From positions 1 to 27,938 of the forward strand of contig CAZHGD010000096.1 of assembly GCA_964531735.1 (NCBI GenBank): a DNA stretch of 27,938 nucleotides, written 5' to 3'. This document shows positions 1 through 6,985 of the stretch, in pieces. Below the pieces are notes generated by a model. It was given only the letters and a program-made list of their open reading frames with translations, did not search any database and was not told the origin of the DNA. This DNA is from CAZHGD01 sp964531735 (GTDB taxonomy: Bacteria > Armatimonadota > UBA10988). The translations under genes and the position numbers were made by a program. The stretch's first letter is position 1, and each line of letters begins with the position of its first letter.

Positions 1-903
1 AAGGCGGCCAGCGACGCGCGGGCCGAGCGGGTGGAGGTGGCGCGGCAGCAGGCGCGCGCCGCCGAGGCGCAACTGGCGCAGGCGCGGGCCGGTCTGAAGA
101 CAGCCGAGCAGGCCCGCGGGCGCACCGCGGTGCGGCGGGCCGAGGTCAAGGCGGCCCGGGCGAACGTGGACCTGGCGCGCGCGGGCGAGGGTGAAGCCCG
201 GCTGAGCCGCCGCGAGGCGCTGATCCTGACCGCCGACATCGCCGCGGCACAGGCCGGCCTGGCCGATGCCGAGACGCAGCGGCGGCTGGCCCTCCAGCAA
301 CTCGAGCGCTGCGCGGTCACCACGCCGGTGGCCGGTGTGGTGACCCAGTTGTCGGTCGGCGTCGGCGACACCATCCTGCCGGGCATGCCGTTGGCGGTGA
401 TCGAGACCGCCGACGCGGCCGAGCTGGTGGCGCTGGCGTCACCCGAGCAGCGTCAGAAGCTGCAGGTGGGCCGGCGGGCGCGGGTCAGCGTGGTGGGTCT
501 GGAAGGCGTGTTCAACGGCAGCGTGCGCGAGGTGGCGCCCGTGGCCGAGGCCGACGGCCGCAGCTTCAAGATCCGCGTGCTGGTGGCCGACTCGCGGCTG
601 ACGCCGGGGGCGCAGGCGACCGCCGAGGTGAACTGTGCGTCGGAGACCCGCGCCTGGCTGGTGCCGGCCGAGGCGGTGCAGGACGCCGACGGCACGCGCG
701 GCTTCGTGTTCGTGCGCGCCGGCGACAAGGCCGTCCGCCGCGCGGTGACCCTGGGGTTGAGGACGACGAGCCAGGTCCAGGTGCTGGAGGGCGTGGCCGA
801 AGGCGACGAGGTGGTCACCGAAGGCGCGCGGGTGCTCTACGACGGCGCGCCGATCGAGATCGCGCCGCCAGCGGGGGCAGGGACGACCACGGGCGGGCGG
901 TGA
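1..903 (+). CDS. Periplasmic adaptor (membrane fusion) subunit of an efflux pump, HlyD/RND type; 5' truncated
   Basis: The reading frame is open from base 1, so the true start and signal sequence lie outside the window. The visible part begins in a long Ala/Arg/Glu-rich helical hairpin (to about residue 100) typical of the coiled coil that contacts an outer-membrane channel. The second half of a lipoyl-like domain follows (TTPVAGVVTQLSVGVGD, then GMPLAVIE). After it come a beta-barrel segment (VGRRARVSV to TPGAQATAEV) and a membrane-proximal domain with VPAEAVQ and VLEGVAEGDEVVTEGARVL. This domain order is that of adaptor subunits linking an inner-membrane RND or MacB-type transporter to TolC. 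The next gene is convergent, so the partner permease must lie upstream, outside the window. The substrate cannot be told. The family call is secure; RND versus ABC partner is not. Confidence 0.88.
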   Translation, partial: KAASDARAERVEVARQQARAAEAQLAQARAGLKTAEQARGRTAVRRAEVKAARANVDLARAGEGEARLSRREALILTADIAAAQAGLADAETQRRLALQQLERCAVTTPVAGVVTQLSVGVGDTILPGMPLAVIETADAAELVALASPEQRQKLQVGRRARVSVVGLEGVFNGSVREVAPVAEADGRSFKIRVLVADSRLTPGAQATAEVNCASETRAWLVPAEAVQDADGTRGFVFVRAGDKAVRRAVTLGLRTTSQVQVLEGVAEGDEVVTEGARVLYDGAPIEIAPPAGAGTTTGGR

Positions 904-906
904 GCC

Positions 907-940
907 GACCGGTTGTGGCCTGGTGCGCGGCCGTCCGGTC
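907..940. terminator. Small hairpin in the convergent adaptor/hepT gap (possible bidirectional terminator)
   Basis: The 35-bp gap between two convergent stop codons contains GACCGG at 907-912 and its reverse complement CCGGTC at 935-940. A second GGCC/GGCC pairing (917-920 with 929-932) lies inside. No T-tract follows on either strand, so termination activity is an inference from position and symmetry only. Confidence 0.3.
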
Positions 941-1295
941 ACTGGGTGCCGTCCGCTTCCGCCGTCAACATGGCAGCCAACTGACTGGCGAGCAGGTCCA
1001 GATCGCGCTCGACCACGTCCCAGACCCGGCTCAAGTCCACTCCGAAGCAAACGTGGGTGAGCACGTTGCGCATGTTCCGGATGTCGCGCCAGGGAATGGC
1101 CGGATAGCGGTCCCGGATCTCGTCAGGTACGGCGCTCACGGCCTCACCAATGACCGCGATGCGGTGCAGCACGGCGTCCACCGTCCGCGCGTCGGCGATG
1201 AAGGCTTCTCGGTCCATGCCGGACGAGTAGCACTGGATCGCCGCGATCGAGTCCAGCACATCCTGGACCCGCAGGCGCCACGCTCTACGCTGCAT
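939..1295 (-). CDS. hepT: HepT-like ribonuclease toxin (DUF86), with Cys in place of the conserved Tyr of the HxY motif
   Basis: The protein is 118 aa, the usual size for HepT/DUF86, an all-helical HEPN-fold RNase that cleaves RNA or tRNA ends. The start is ATG at 1295, which overlaps the end of the upstream nucleotidyltransferase gene by 11 bp, as is typical for this operon. The signature is visible as R76-NVLT-H81 followed by V82-C83-FGVD, then a LSRVWDVVERDL helix. In most relatives the motif is RX4HXY followed by FGVD, and the partner MntA silences the toxin by AMPylating that Tyr. Here the codon is TGC (Cys), one base from TAC. The HEPN Arg and His are kept, so the active site could still work while the known modification site is missing. 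The family assignment is secure; toxicity and mode of control are unknown. Confidence 0.85.
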   Translation of the reverse strand: MQRRAWRLRVQDVLDSIAAIQCYSSGMDREAFIADARTVDAVLHRIAVIGEAVSAVPDEIRDRYPAIPWRDIRNMRNVLTHVCFGVDLSRVWDVVERDLDLLASQLAAMLTAEADGTQ

Positions 1296-1644
1296 CCAGC
1301 GCCTCCGCCAACACCTGCTCGCGGAACTCGCGCCGCAGCAGGTGGGCCTCGACCAGGTCCACTCGGCTGCCGAGTGCGTCCTCCAACTGCCCGAGGATGT
1401 GGGCATAGTCCAGCAGGCTGATGCGCCGCTGCGGGTCCAACTCCACCAACAGGTCCACGTCACTGTCCGGGGTGGCCTCGCCGCGGGCGACGGAGCCGAA
1501 CACGCGCAGTGAGAGCACGCCCAGCTCGGTCAGCTCCGCGCGGTGCTCGCCCAGGATAGCCCGGACCTGCTCCAGGGTCAGGGCTCGTGCCTCCCTGCGG
1601 ATGGTACCCCATGCCCAGCGGCCGGCCGCATCGCCAGCGTGCAT
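1285..1644 (-). CDS. mntA: MntA-like minimal nucleotidyltransferase antitoxin
   Basis: This is a minimal nucleotidyltransferase, the partner of HepT, which in characterised pairs neutralises the toxin by adding AMP to it. The catalytic GSX10DXD signature is intact: G50-S51, then D62-x-D64 in the context VFGSVARGE...SDVDLLVEL. A further acidic residue follows in SRVDLVEA. The stop (TAG, 1287-1285) lies inside the start of hepT, giving an 11-bp overlap and likely translational coupling. The start is uncertain. ATG 1644 gives 119 aa but has no clear ribosome site, and the first 20 residues look non-conserved. A shorter form starting near ALTLEQVRAIL, preceded by AGGGAGG, would need a CTG codon. 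The gene is divergent from lipA with only 46 bp between the two ATGs. Confidence 0.82.
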   Translation of the reverse strand: MHAGDAAGRWAWGTIRREARALTLEQVRAILGEHRAELTELGVLSLRVFGSVARGEATPDSDVDLLVELDPQRRISLLDYAHILGQLEDALGSRVDLVEAHLLRREFREQVLAEALDAA

Positions 1645-1672
1645 TGACACAACCCGCGCGCGGGTGAACACT
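1644..1672 (+). promoter_or_regulatory. Candidate lipA promoter with a 14-bp GC palindrome in its spacer
   Basis: A perfect TTGACA (1644-1649) is followed 17 bp later by AACACT (1667-1672), a weak -10 matching 3 of 6. ACCCGCGCGCGGGT (1652-1665), a perfect palindrome, fills the spacer between them. Transcription from here would start about 12 nt before the lipA ATG. The -35 overlaps the likely mntA start codon, so a protein bound to the palindrome could affect both directions. This is inferred from sequence only. Confidence 0.35.
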
Positions 1673-1690
1673 GTTGCCGAGGTTGGTCCC

Positions 1691-2560
1691 ATGGCCGTGA
1701 CGTCTCGTCCCGAGTGGCTCAAGATGCCGTTCCCCGGTGGGCGCGAGTATGACGAGCTGAAGGTGCTGGTCAGCGATCTCGAGCTGCACACCGTCTGCGA
1801 GTCGGCGCGCTGCCCCAACATCGGCGAGTGCTGGAACCAGCGCACGGCCACGTTCATGCTGCTGGGCAATGTGTGCACGCGCGCCTGCGGCTTCTGCAAC
1901 ATCGCCACCGGGCGGCCGCTGCCGCTGGACGAGGGCGAGCCGGAGCGGGTGGGCGAGGCCGTGGCCAAGCTCAACCTGCAGTATGCCGTGCTGACCTCGG
2001 TCAACCGGGACGATCTGAAGGACGGTGGTTCGCGCATCTTCGCGCGCACCATCGAGGAGATCCGCCGGCGGCTGCCCGACTGCCGCGTCGAGGTGCTGAT
2101 TCCCGACTTCAAGGGTGACGAGGCGGCGCTGGCCACGGTCCTCGCCGCGCGGCCGGCGGTGCTCAACCACAATCTCGAGACCGTCCGCCGCCTGTCGAAG
2201 CCGGTCCACCCGCAGGCCAACTTCGACCGCAGTCTGAAGCTGTTCCGAGCGGCTGCGCGCCTGGCGCCGGAGATTCCGCGCAAGACCGGGTTCATGGTGG
2301 GCCATGGCGAGACCTGGGACGAGTGCCTCGAGCTGATGCAGGAGGCCTACGACGCCGGCGTGCGCATCATGACCATTGGGCAGTACCTGCGCCCGAGCCA
2401 GCAGCATCTGGCGGTGACGCGCTACTGGACACCCGCCGAGTTCAACGATCTCCGCGACGCCGGACGCGCCATGGGCTACGAGCACGTCGAGGCCGGTCCG
2501 CTGGTCCGCAGCAGCTACCACGCCCGCGAACAGGCCATCGCCGCCGGGTCGCTGGGGTGA
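1691..2560 (+). CDS. lipA: Lipoyl synthase (radical SAM)
   Basis: LipA inserts two sulfur atoms into octanoyl groups on lipoyl-dependent enzymes (PDH, OGDH, GcvH), using SAM and two 4Fe-4S clusters. At 289 aa it is of normal length. The auxiliary-cluster motif CX4CX5C is present as C36-ESAR-C41-PNIGE-C47. The radical-SAM motif CX3CX2C is C62-TRA-C66-GF-C69. The C-terminal RSSYHA supplies the conserved serine ligand of the auxiliary cluster. TSVNRDDLKDGG, VLNHNLETV and the KTG-MVGHGE segment are all characteristic. The chosen ATG at 1691 begins MAVTSRPEWLKMPFPGG; the frame is open further upstream but that part overlaps mntA. No lipB or lplA lies nearby. dsbD follows after 16 bp on the same strand. 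Confidence 0.97.
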   Translation: MAVTSRPEWLKMPFPGGREYDELKVLVSDLELHTVCESARCPNIGECWNQRTATFMLLGNVCTRACGFCNIATGRPLPLDEGEPERVGEAVAKLNLQYAVLTSVNRDDLKDGGSRIFARTIEEIRRRLPDCRVEVLIPDFKGDEAALATVLAARPAVLNHNLETVRRLSKPVHPQANFDRSLKLFRAAARLAPEIPRKTGFMVGHGETWDECLELMQEAYDAGVRIMTIGQYLRPSQQHLAVTRYWTPAEFNDLRDAGRAMGYEHVEAGPLVRSSYHAREQAIAAGSLG

Positions 2561-2576
2561 CGCGAAGAGGCCGGAT

Positions 2577-4451
2577 ATGAGCGCCAAGCGTCTCGGGTGG
2601 TGGTGCTGGCTGCTGCTGGTGGTGCCCTTGGCCGCCGCGCCCGATCCGGTCAAGGTGACCGCCACCGTCGAGCCGGCCACGGCGCATCCGGGCGAGGTGG
2701 CGGTGCTGCAGATGACCGCCGCCATCGCGGCGGGCTACCACCTCTACGGCACCAGGCTGCCGGCCGAAGGCCCGGTGCCGACCCGCTTCGCCCCGGCGCC
2801 TGGTCTGGCCGCGTTGGGTGACCTGCGCGAGCCGACGCCGCTGAGCAAGTTCGACGAGGGCTTCAACGTACCGGTGACGATCCACGAGGGCACGGTGGCC
2901 TTCCGCCAGCCCTTTCGCGTGCCGACGGGCGCCAAGCCTGGGCCGTTGGTGCTGGCGGGTGAGCTGAAGTACCAGGCCTGCACGAACCGATCGTGTCTGC
3001 GCCCGGCGCGGCAGCCGGTCAAGGCGACCGTCACCGTCGCCGCCGGGCCGGTGCGGGCGGCGTACCGTGATCCGCCCGCGGACAGCCCGCCGGCCTCAGC
3101 GGGGCCGGTCGCGGCAGCGCCGCCGCCCGTGGCGCCGGCCGCCTCGGTGGCCGACCGCGCCCGGGCTCAGGGGCTGCCGACATTCCTGTTGGTCGCCTTC
3201 CTCGCCGGTCTCGCGGCGCTACTCACGCCCTGCGTGTTCCCGATGGTGCCCATCACCGTCAGCTACTTCACCAAGCAGGCGGGTGACAACCCACGCCGCC
3301 GCGTGGCGCTGGCGGTGTCCTACGGCCTCGGCATCATGGTCACCTACACGACGCTGGGGCTGGTGCTGGCGGCCACGCTGGGCGCCGGCGGGGCGCAGCG
3401 GCTGGCGGCCAACCCGTGGCTGAACCTGTTCATTGCGGCGCTGTTCGGCTTCTTCGCGCTGAGCCTGTTCGGCGCGTTCGAGCTGCGGCTGCCGAGCGGC
3501 GTGGTGAACTTCGCCGACCGGCGGAGCGAGCTGGGCGGCTACCTCGGCGCGCTGTTCATGGGCCTGACGCTGACCCTCGCCGCGTTCACCTGCACGGTGC
3601 AGTTCGTCGGCGGCGTGCTGGTCTGGGCGGCCAATGGTCAGTGGCTGTGGCCGATCCTCGGCATGTTGGCGTTCAGCCTCGCGTTCGCGCTGCCGTTCGT
3701 GCTCCTGGCGCTGTTCCCGCAGTACCTGGCGGCGCTGCCGCGGTCCGGTGGCTGGCTGGAGACCACCAAGGTGGTGCTCGGCTGGATTGAGCTGGGCGCC
3801 GCGGTCAAGTTCATCTCCAACGCCGACCTGGTCTGGCGTTGGCTGGTCTTCACGCGCGAACTGGTCCTGGCGCTGTGGGCGGTCTGCGCGCTGCTGAGTG
3901 CGCTGTACCTGGCCGGCTGGCTGCCCATGGGTCACGCCAGCCCGGCCGCGCGGCCGAGTCGCAGGCGCTGGCTGGCGGTGGGCGCGTTCGGTCTGTTGAG
4001 CCTGTGGTTCCTCTGGGGCCTGACCGGCGCGAAGCTGACGGCCCTGGTCGAGTCGCTGTTGCCGCCGAGCGATTACCGCCGCGGCGCGGCCGCGGGTGGC
4101 GGCGAGTGGCTCGAGGATCTCGATGCCGCCCTGCAGCAGGCGGCGGCCACGCGGCGGCTGGTGTTCGTCGACTTCACCGGCGTGACCTGCACCAACTGCC
4201 GCTGGATGGAGCAGAATCTGTTCCCGCGCGCGGCGGTGGCCGCGCGACTGGCGCGCCTGGTCCGGGTGCGCCTGTACACCGACACCGGTCCGCTCCAGCA
4301 GCAGTACCGTGACCTGCAAGTGCAGCGGTTCCAGACCGCCGCGCTGCCCTTCTATGCCATACTGCGCGCCGACGGCACCGCCGTGGCCACCTTCGACGGA
4401 CTGACGCGCGACGAGGCCGCCTTCGTGGCCTTCCTCGACCAAGCGCGCTGA
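2577..4451 (+). CDS. dsbD: Thiol:disulfide interchange protein DsbD (three-domain)
   Basis: DsbD carries electrons from cytoplasmic thioredoxin across the inner membrane to periplasmic reductases. All three modules are visible in 624 aa. A signal peptide (to about residue 22) leads into an immunoglobulin-like alpha domain with its Cys pair C135-TNRS-C140. A Pro/Ala-rich linker follows. The transmembrane beta domain of about eight helices has C219 in TPCVFPMVPITVSYF and C339 in FTCTVQFVGG. The C-terminal thioredoxin-like gamma domain has C538-TN-C541 in FTGVTCTNCRWME. All six redox cysteines are present, so the protein looks fully functional. The ATG lies 16 bp after the lipA stop with GAAGAGG just upstream, which suggests co-transcription. 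Confidence 0.95.
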   Translation: MSAKRLGWWCWLLLVVPLAAAPDPVKVTATVEPATAHPGEVAVLQMTAAIAAGYHLYGTRLPAEGPVPTRFAPAPGLAALGDLREPTPLSKFDEGFNVPVTIHEGTVAFRQPFRVPTGAKPGPLVLAGELKYQACTNRSCLRPARQPVKATVTVAAGPVRAAYRDPPADSPPASAGPVAAAPPPVAPAASVADRARAQGLPTFLLVAFLAGLAALLTPCVFPMVPITVSYFTKQAGDNPRRRVALAVSYGLGIMVTYTTLGLVLAATLGAGGAQRLAANPWLNLFIAALFGFFALSLFGAFELRLPSGVVNFADRRSELGGYLGALFMGLTLTLAAFTCTVQFVGGVLVWAANGQWLWPILGMLAFSLAFALPFVLLALFPQYLAALPRSGGWLETTKVVLGWIELGAAVKFISNADLVWRWLVFTRELVLALWAVCALLSALYLAGWLPMGHASPAARPSRRRWLAVGAFGLLSLWFLWGLTGAKLTALVESLLPPSDYRRGAAAGGGEWLEDLDAALQQAAATRRLVFVDFTGVTCTNCRWMEQNLFPRAAVAARLARLVRVRLYTDTGPLQQQYRDLQVQRFQTAALPFYAILRADGTAVATFDGLTRDEAAFVAFLDQAR

Positions 4452-4597
4452 TCAGCGGCGCGGCCCCTCACCAAGCACCAGAGTACCAAATCGGCGCACG
4501 AAGTTGCCGGTGTGGAGGGCGCGGATCGCTCGGCGGTGCGGTAGAATGCAGCGCGGGCTGGAGGCGGCGTCTCGGGCCCGAACAAGGAGGCTGTTCG

Positions 4598-5230
4598 ATG
4601 GCTGATTTGGCCGCGCTGCAAGAAGCGGTGATCAAGGGTAGCCTGGACGAGGCCACTCGCTTGACCCAGGCGGCGCTCGACGAGGGCGTGGCGCCGGGCC
4701 AGATTGTGAACGACGGTCTGGTGCCGGGGATGCTGGTCGTCGGCGAGAAGTTCAAGAACAACGAGTTCTACGTGCCGGAGGTCCTGATCGCGGCGCGGGC
4801 GATGAAGGGCGCGATGGCGCTCGTTCAGCCGCACCTGAAGGAAGGCGATCTGAAGCCGCTGGCGACGGTGGCCATCGGGACGGTGCAGGGCGACCTGCAC
4901 GACATCGGCAAGAACCTGGTCGCGATGATGCTGGAGGGTGCCGGCTTCAAGATCGTCGACCTGGGCGTCGACGTCTCGCCGGAGAAGTACATCGACGCCG
5001 TGCAGAACCAGGGCGCGACGGTGATCGCGCTGTCGGCGCTGCTGACCACCACGATGCCGAGCATCGCCAAGACCATCGAAGCGCTGAAGGCCGCCGGCCT
5101 GCGTGAGAAGGTCACGGTGATCATCGGCGGTGCGCCGGTGACCGAAGCCTACAAGCAGGAGATTGGTGCCGACCTGTACGCCCCGGACGCGGGGAGCGCG
5201 GTCGAAACCCTGAAGGCCAAGGTGGCCTGA
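4598..5230 (+). CDS. Corrinoid (cobalamin-binding) protein of a methyltransferase system, MtaC/MtbC/MtmC type
   Basis: The protein is 210 aa, the standard length for the methyl-carrier corrinoid subunits of methanol, methylamine and O-demethylase systems. An N-terminal helical cap (about residues 1-85, with GQIVNDGLVPGMLVVGEKF and YVPEVLIAARAM) precedes a Rossmann-like B12 domain. The cobalt ligand motif DxHxxG is D99-L-H101-D-I-G104. DLGVDVSPEKYIDAV, LSALLTTTM and IIGGAPVTEAYKQEIGADLYAPDA complete the B12 fold. A strong AAGGAGG (about 4584-4590) supports the ATG at 4598. A UroD/MtaA-like gene follows 210 bp later, the usual partner. The substrate-specific methyltransferase and the reductive activator are not in the window, so the methyl donor cannot be named. 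Confidence 0.93.
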   Translation: MADLAALQEAVIKGSLDEATRLTQAALDEGVAPGQIVNDGLVPGMLVVGEKFKNNEFYVPEVLIAARAMKGAMALVQPHLKEGDLKPLATVAIGTVQGDLHDIGKNLVAMMLEGAGFKIVDLGVDVSPEKYIDAVQNQGATVIALSALLTTTMPSIAKTIEALKAAGLREKVTVIIGGAPVTEAYKQEIGADLYAPDAGSAVETLKAKVA

Positions 5231-5346
5231 CGGCCATTGTTCGGTGGCCGGCGTCCCTCGCGTCGGCCTGAACACGAAGCCTGAGAGACCGACCGCAGTC
5301 GGGGCCATCCATGGGGTCCCGACCCGGTAGGTATTGCCTGATCCGG
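5231..5346 (+). ncRNA. Structured leader/spacer RNA ahead of the uroD-like gene; possible degenerate cobalamin-type element
   Basis: The spacer folds into several hairpins: CGGCCA 5231-5236 with TGGCCG 5245-5250; an alternative GGCCGGCG 5246-5253 with CGC/CGGCC 5259-5268 that excludes the first; GTCGG 5262-5266 with CCGAC 5289-5293; a strong hairpin at 5298-5323; and a weaker one at about 5324-5346. A perfect terminator follows immediately. The stretch AAGCCTGAGAGACCGACC (about 5277-5294) partly resembles the B12 box that ends cobalamin riboswitches, and both neighbours belong to corrinoid chemistry. I cannot find the conserved core (GGTG...GGGAA, GCCACTG), so the class is unproven and this may be a different structured RNA. 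Confidence 0.3.
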
Positions 5347-5380
5347 CCCGGCGCCGCCCGGCGGCGCCGGGCTTTCCTTT
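5347..5380 (+). terminator. Intrinsic terminator with an 11-bp perfect stem
   Basis: CCCGGCGCCGC (5347-5357) pairs fully with GCGGCGCCGGG (5361-5371) around a 3-nt CCG loop and is followed by CTTTCCTTT. It either ends the corrinoid-protein transcript or acts as the switchable terminator of a leader for the gene starting at 5441, 60 bp downstream. Confidence 0.72.
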
Positions 5381-5440
5381 GCGTTGGCGGGTGGGAATCG
5401 AGCGGACGGCCGGGGTGACCGGGCGTCGAGGAGAACGGGC

Positions 5441-6802
5441 ATGGCCCAGACGCGTCGCGACCTGTTGCTGGCGGCCCTCCGTGGCGAGCCGACCGAGCGC
5501 ACCCCGTGGGTGCCGTACGTCGGCTGTCACGGCGGTGCGCTGACCGGCAAGACCGCCGCGGAGTACCTCCGCGACGCCGACGCCATCGCTTACGGCGTCA
5601 CCGCCGCCGCGCAGCGCTACCGCGCCGACGGCTTGCCGGTGGTCTTCGACCTGCAGGTGGAAGCCGAGGCGCTCGGCTGCGCCCTGACCTGGTCGGAGGA
5701 CAATCCGCCGGCGGTCACCTCGCACCCGCTGAGCGAAGGCCTGGCCCTGACCGCGCTGCCCCGGCTGACCCCCGAGTCCGGCCGCTTCCCCGTGGTCCTG
5801 GCGGCCATGCGCCAGGCGCGCGCCCAGGTCGGCGACGAGGTCGCGCTGTTCGGCCTGCTCACCGGCCCGTTCACGCTGGCGCTGCACCTGCTCGGTCCGA
5901 GCATCTTCATGCGCATGTTCGACGCGCCCGACGAAGTCACCGAGTTGATGGACTGCTGCCGACAGGTGGGCGAGCAGGTCGCCGACTGGTACCTGGCGGC
6001 CGGCTGCGACGTGATTGCGGTGGTCGACCCGATGACCAGCCAGATCTCGCCGGAGCACTTCCGGCAGTTCGTCACGCCGCCGGCTGCGGCCATCTTCGGC
6101 GGCTTGCGCGCTCGCGGCGTGCCCAGCGCGTTCTTCGTCTGCGGCGACGCCCAGCGCAACGTGGAGAAGATGTGCGAGTCCGGGCCGGCGGCGGTGTTTG
6201 TCGATGAGCAACTCGACCTGGCCTGGGTCGGCGAGATCGCCCGGCGGCACGGCCTGGCCTTTGGCGGCAACATCCCGCTGACCACCGTCATGCTGTTCGG
6301 CAGTCCGGACGACAACCGGCGCGCGGCGCGGCACTGTTTGGACCTGGGCGGCAGCCCGGGCTTCATTCTGGCGCCGGGCTGCGACATCCCCTACGCCGTG
6401 CCGCCGGAGAACCTCGCGGCCATCGCCGAGGTGGTCCACGGCGAACACAGTGGGCAGGTGGCCGCCGGCGAGTCGGTGCGGATCGAGTTCGAGTTGCCCG
6501 ACTACGCGCGGCCGGACGTGGTCCGCATCGACATCATCACGCTCGACTCGGCGGCCTGCGCGCCGTGCCAGTACATGGTCGAGGCCGTCGAGCAGGCGAT
6601 CCCCGATTTCGCCGGCCGCGTGGAGTGGGTCGAGCACAAGCTGAAGACGCCGGCCACCGTCGGCCTGATGGGCGCGCTGAACGTGACCTCGATCCCCTCG
6701 ATCGCCATCGATGGCGAGGTGAAGTTCCACAGCCTGATCCCCGAGCTGCCGACGCTGAAGGCGGCCATCGCCGAGAAGCTGGCGGCCAAGGGGCTGGCCT
6801 GA
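5441..6802 (+). CDS. UroD/MtaA-family methyltransferase fused to a C-terminal thioredoxin-like domain
   Basis: The 453-aa protein has two parts. Residues 1 to about 340 are a uroporphyrinogen-decarboxylase-fold barrel of the MtaA/MtbA/CmuA type, which moves methyl groups from a corrinoid protein to a thiol such as coenzyme M or to another acceptor. FGLLTGPFTLALHLLG and DVIAVVDPMTSQISPEHF are typical. The zinc site usually reads HxC plus a distal Cys. Here it is F232-V-C234, with C314 in the APGCDIP segment, so the His ligand is replaced by Phe. From about residue 360 there is a thioredoxin/glutaredoxin-like domain with C373-AP-C376 and a cis-Pro segment TSIPSIAIDG. The start at 5441 is supported by GAGGAG eight bases upstream. 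It most likely works with the corrinoid protein encoded just upstream. The methyl acceptor is unknown. Confidence 0.87.
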   Translation: MAQTRRDLLLAALRGEPTERTPWVPYVGCHGGALTGKTAAEYLRDADAIAYGVTAAAQRYRADGLPVVFDLQVEAEALGCALTWSEDNPPAVTSHPLSEGLALTALPRLTPESGRFPVVLAAMRQARAQVGDEVALFGLLTGPFTLALHLLGPSIFMRMFDAPDEVTELMDCCRQVGEQVADWYLAAGCDVIAVVDPMTSQISPEHFRQFVTPPAAAIFGGLRARGVPSAFFVCGDAQRNVEKMCESGPAAVFVDEQLDLAWVGEIARRHGLAFGGNIPLTTVMLFGSPDDNRRAARHCLDLGGSPGFILAPGCDIPYAVPPENLAAIAEVVHGEHSGQVAAGESVRIEFELPDYARPDVVRIDIITLDSAACAPCQYMVEAVEQAIPDFAGRVEWVEHKLKTPATVGLMGALNVTSIPSIAIDGEVKFHSLIPELPTLKAAIAEKLAAKGLA

Positions 6803-6817
6803 GGATCCGGGTCCATG

Positions 6818-6852
6818 GTTGCAGATCCGGAGGCTGCCTCCGGATCTGCAAC
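6818..6852. repeat. Perfect 17-bp inverted repeat with a 1-nt centre
   Basis: Bases 6818-6834 are the exact reverse complement of 6836-6852 around a single T at 6835. The arm begins GTTGCAGATCC. It starts 15 bp after the stop of the uroD-like gene and no T-run follows, so it could be a hairpin terminator or 3' stabiliser, a protein-binding dyad, or a dispersed repeat. The sequence alone does not decide between these. Confidence 0.6.
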
Positions 6853-6985
6853 GTTCCGTCTGCCTGGCTTGGTCGTGCCCGCCGGCCACCGGGCCTTGTC
6901 CGGGCGGCGCGGACTCCGGAAGGATGGCGGGCCGCCACGGCCAAACCAGTCGCTGCGCCCGCGGCGCGTCAAGGAGCCGATCCCG

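Noticed and set aside
1460..2725. A 421-codon minus-strand open frame across lipA
   Set aside because: It is antisense to lipA, whose Fe-S motifs are all present, and has no recognisable content of its own.
4504..4547. Promoter for the corrinoid gene using TAGAAT at 4542-4547
   Set aside because: The -10-like hexamer is acceptable, but the only -35-like element (TTGCCG at 4504) is 32 bp away, so the call is unsupported.
5270..5350. TPP riboswitch, because CTGAGA is followed by CCTGATCCGG
   Set aside because: The two short matches are there, but the closing helices and the terminal GCGTAGGGA-type segment are missing, and the neighbours have no link to thiamine.
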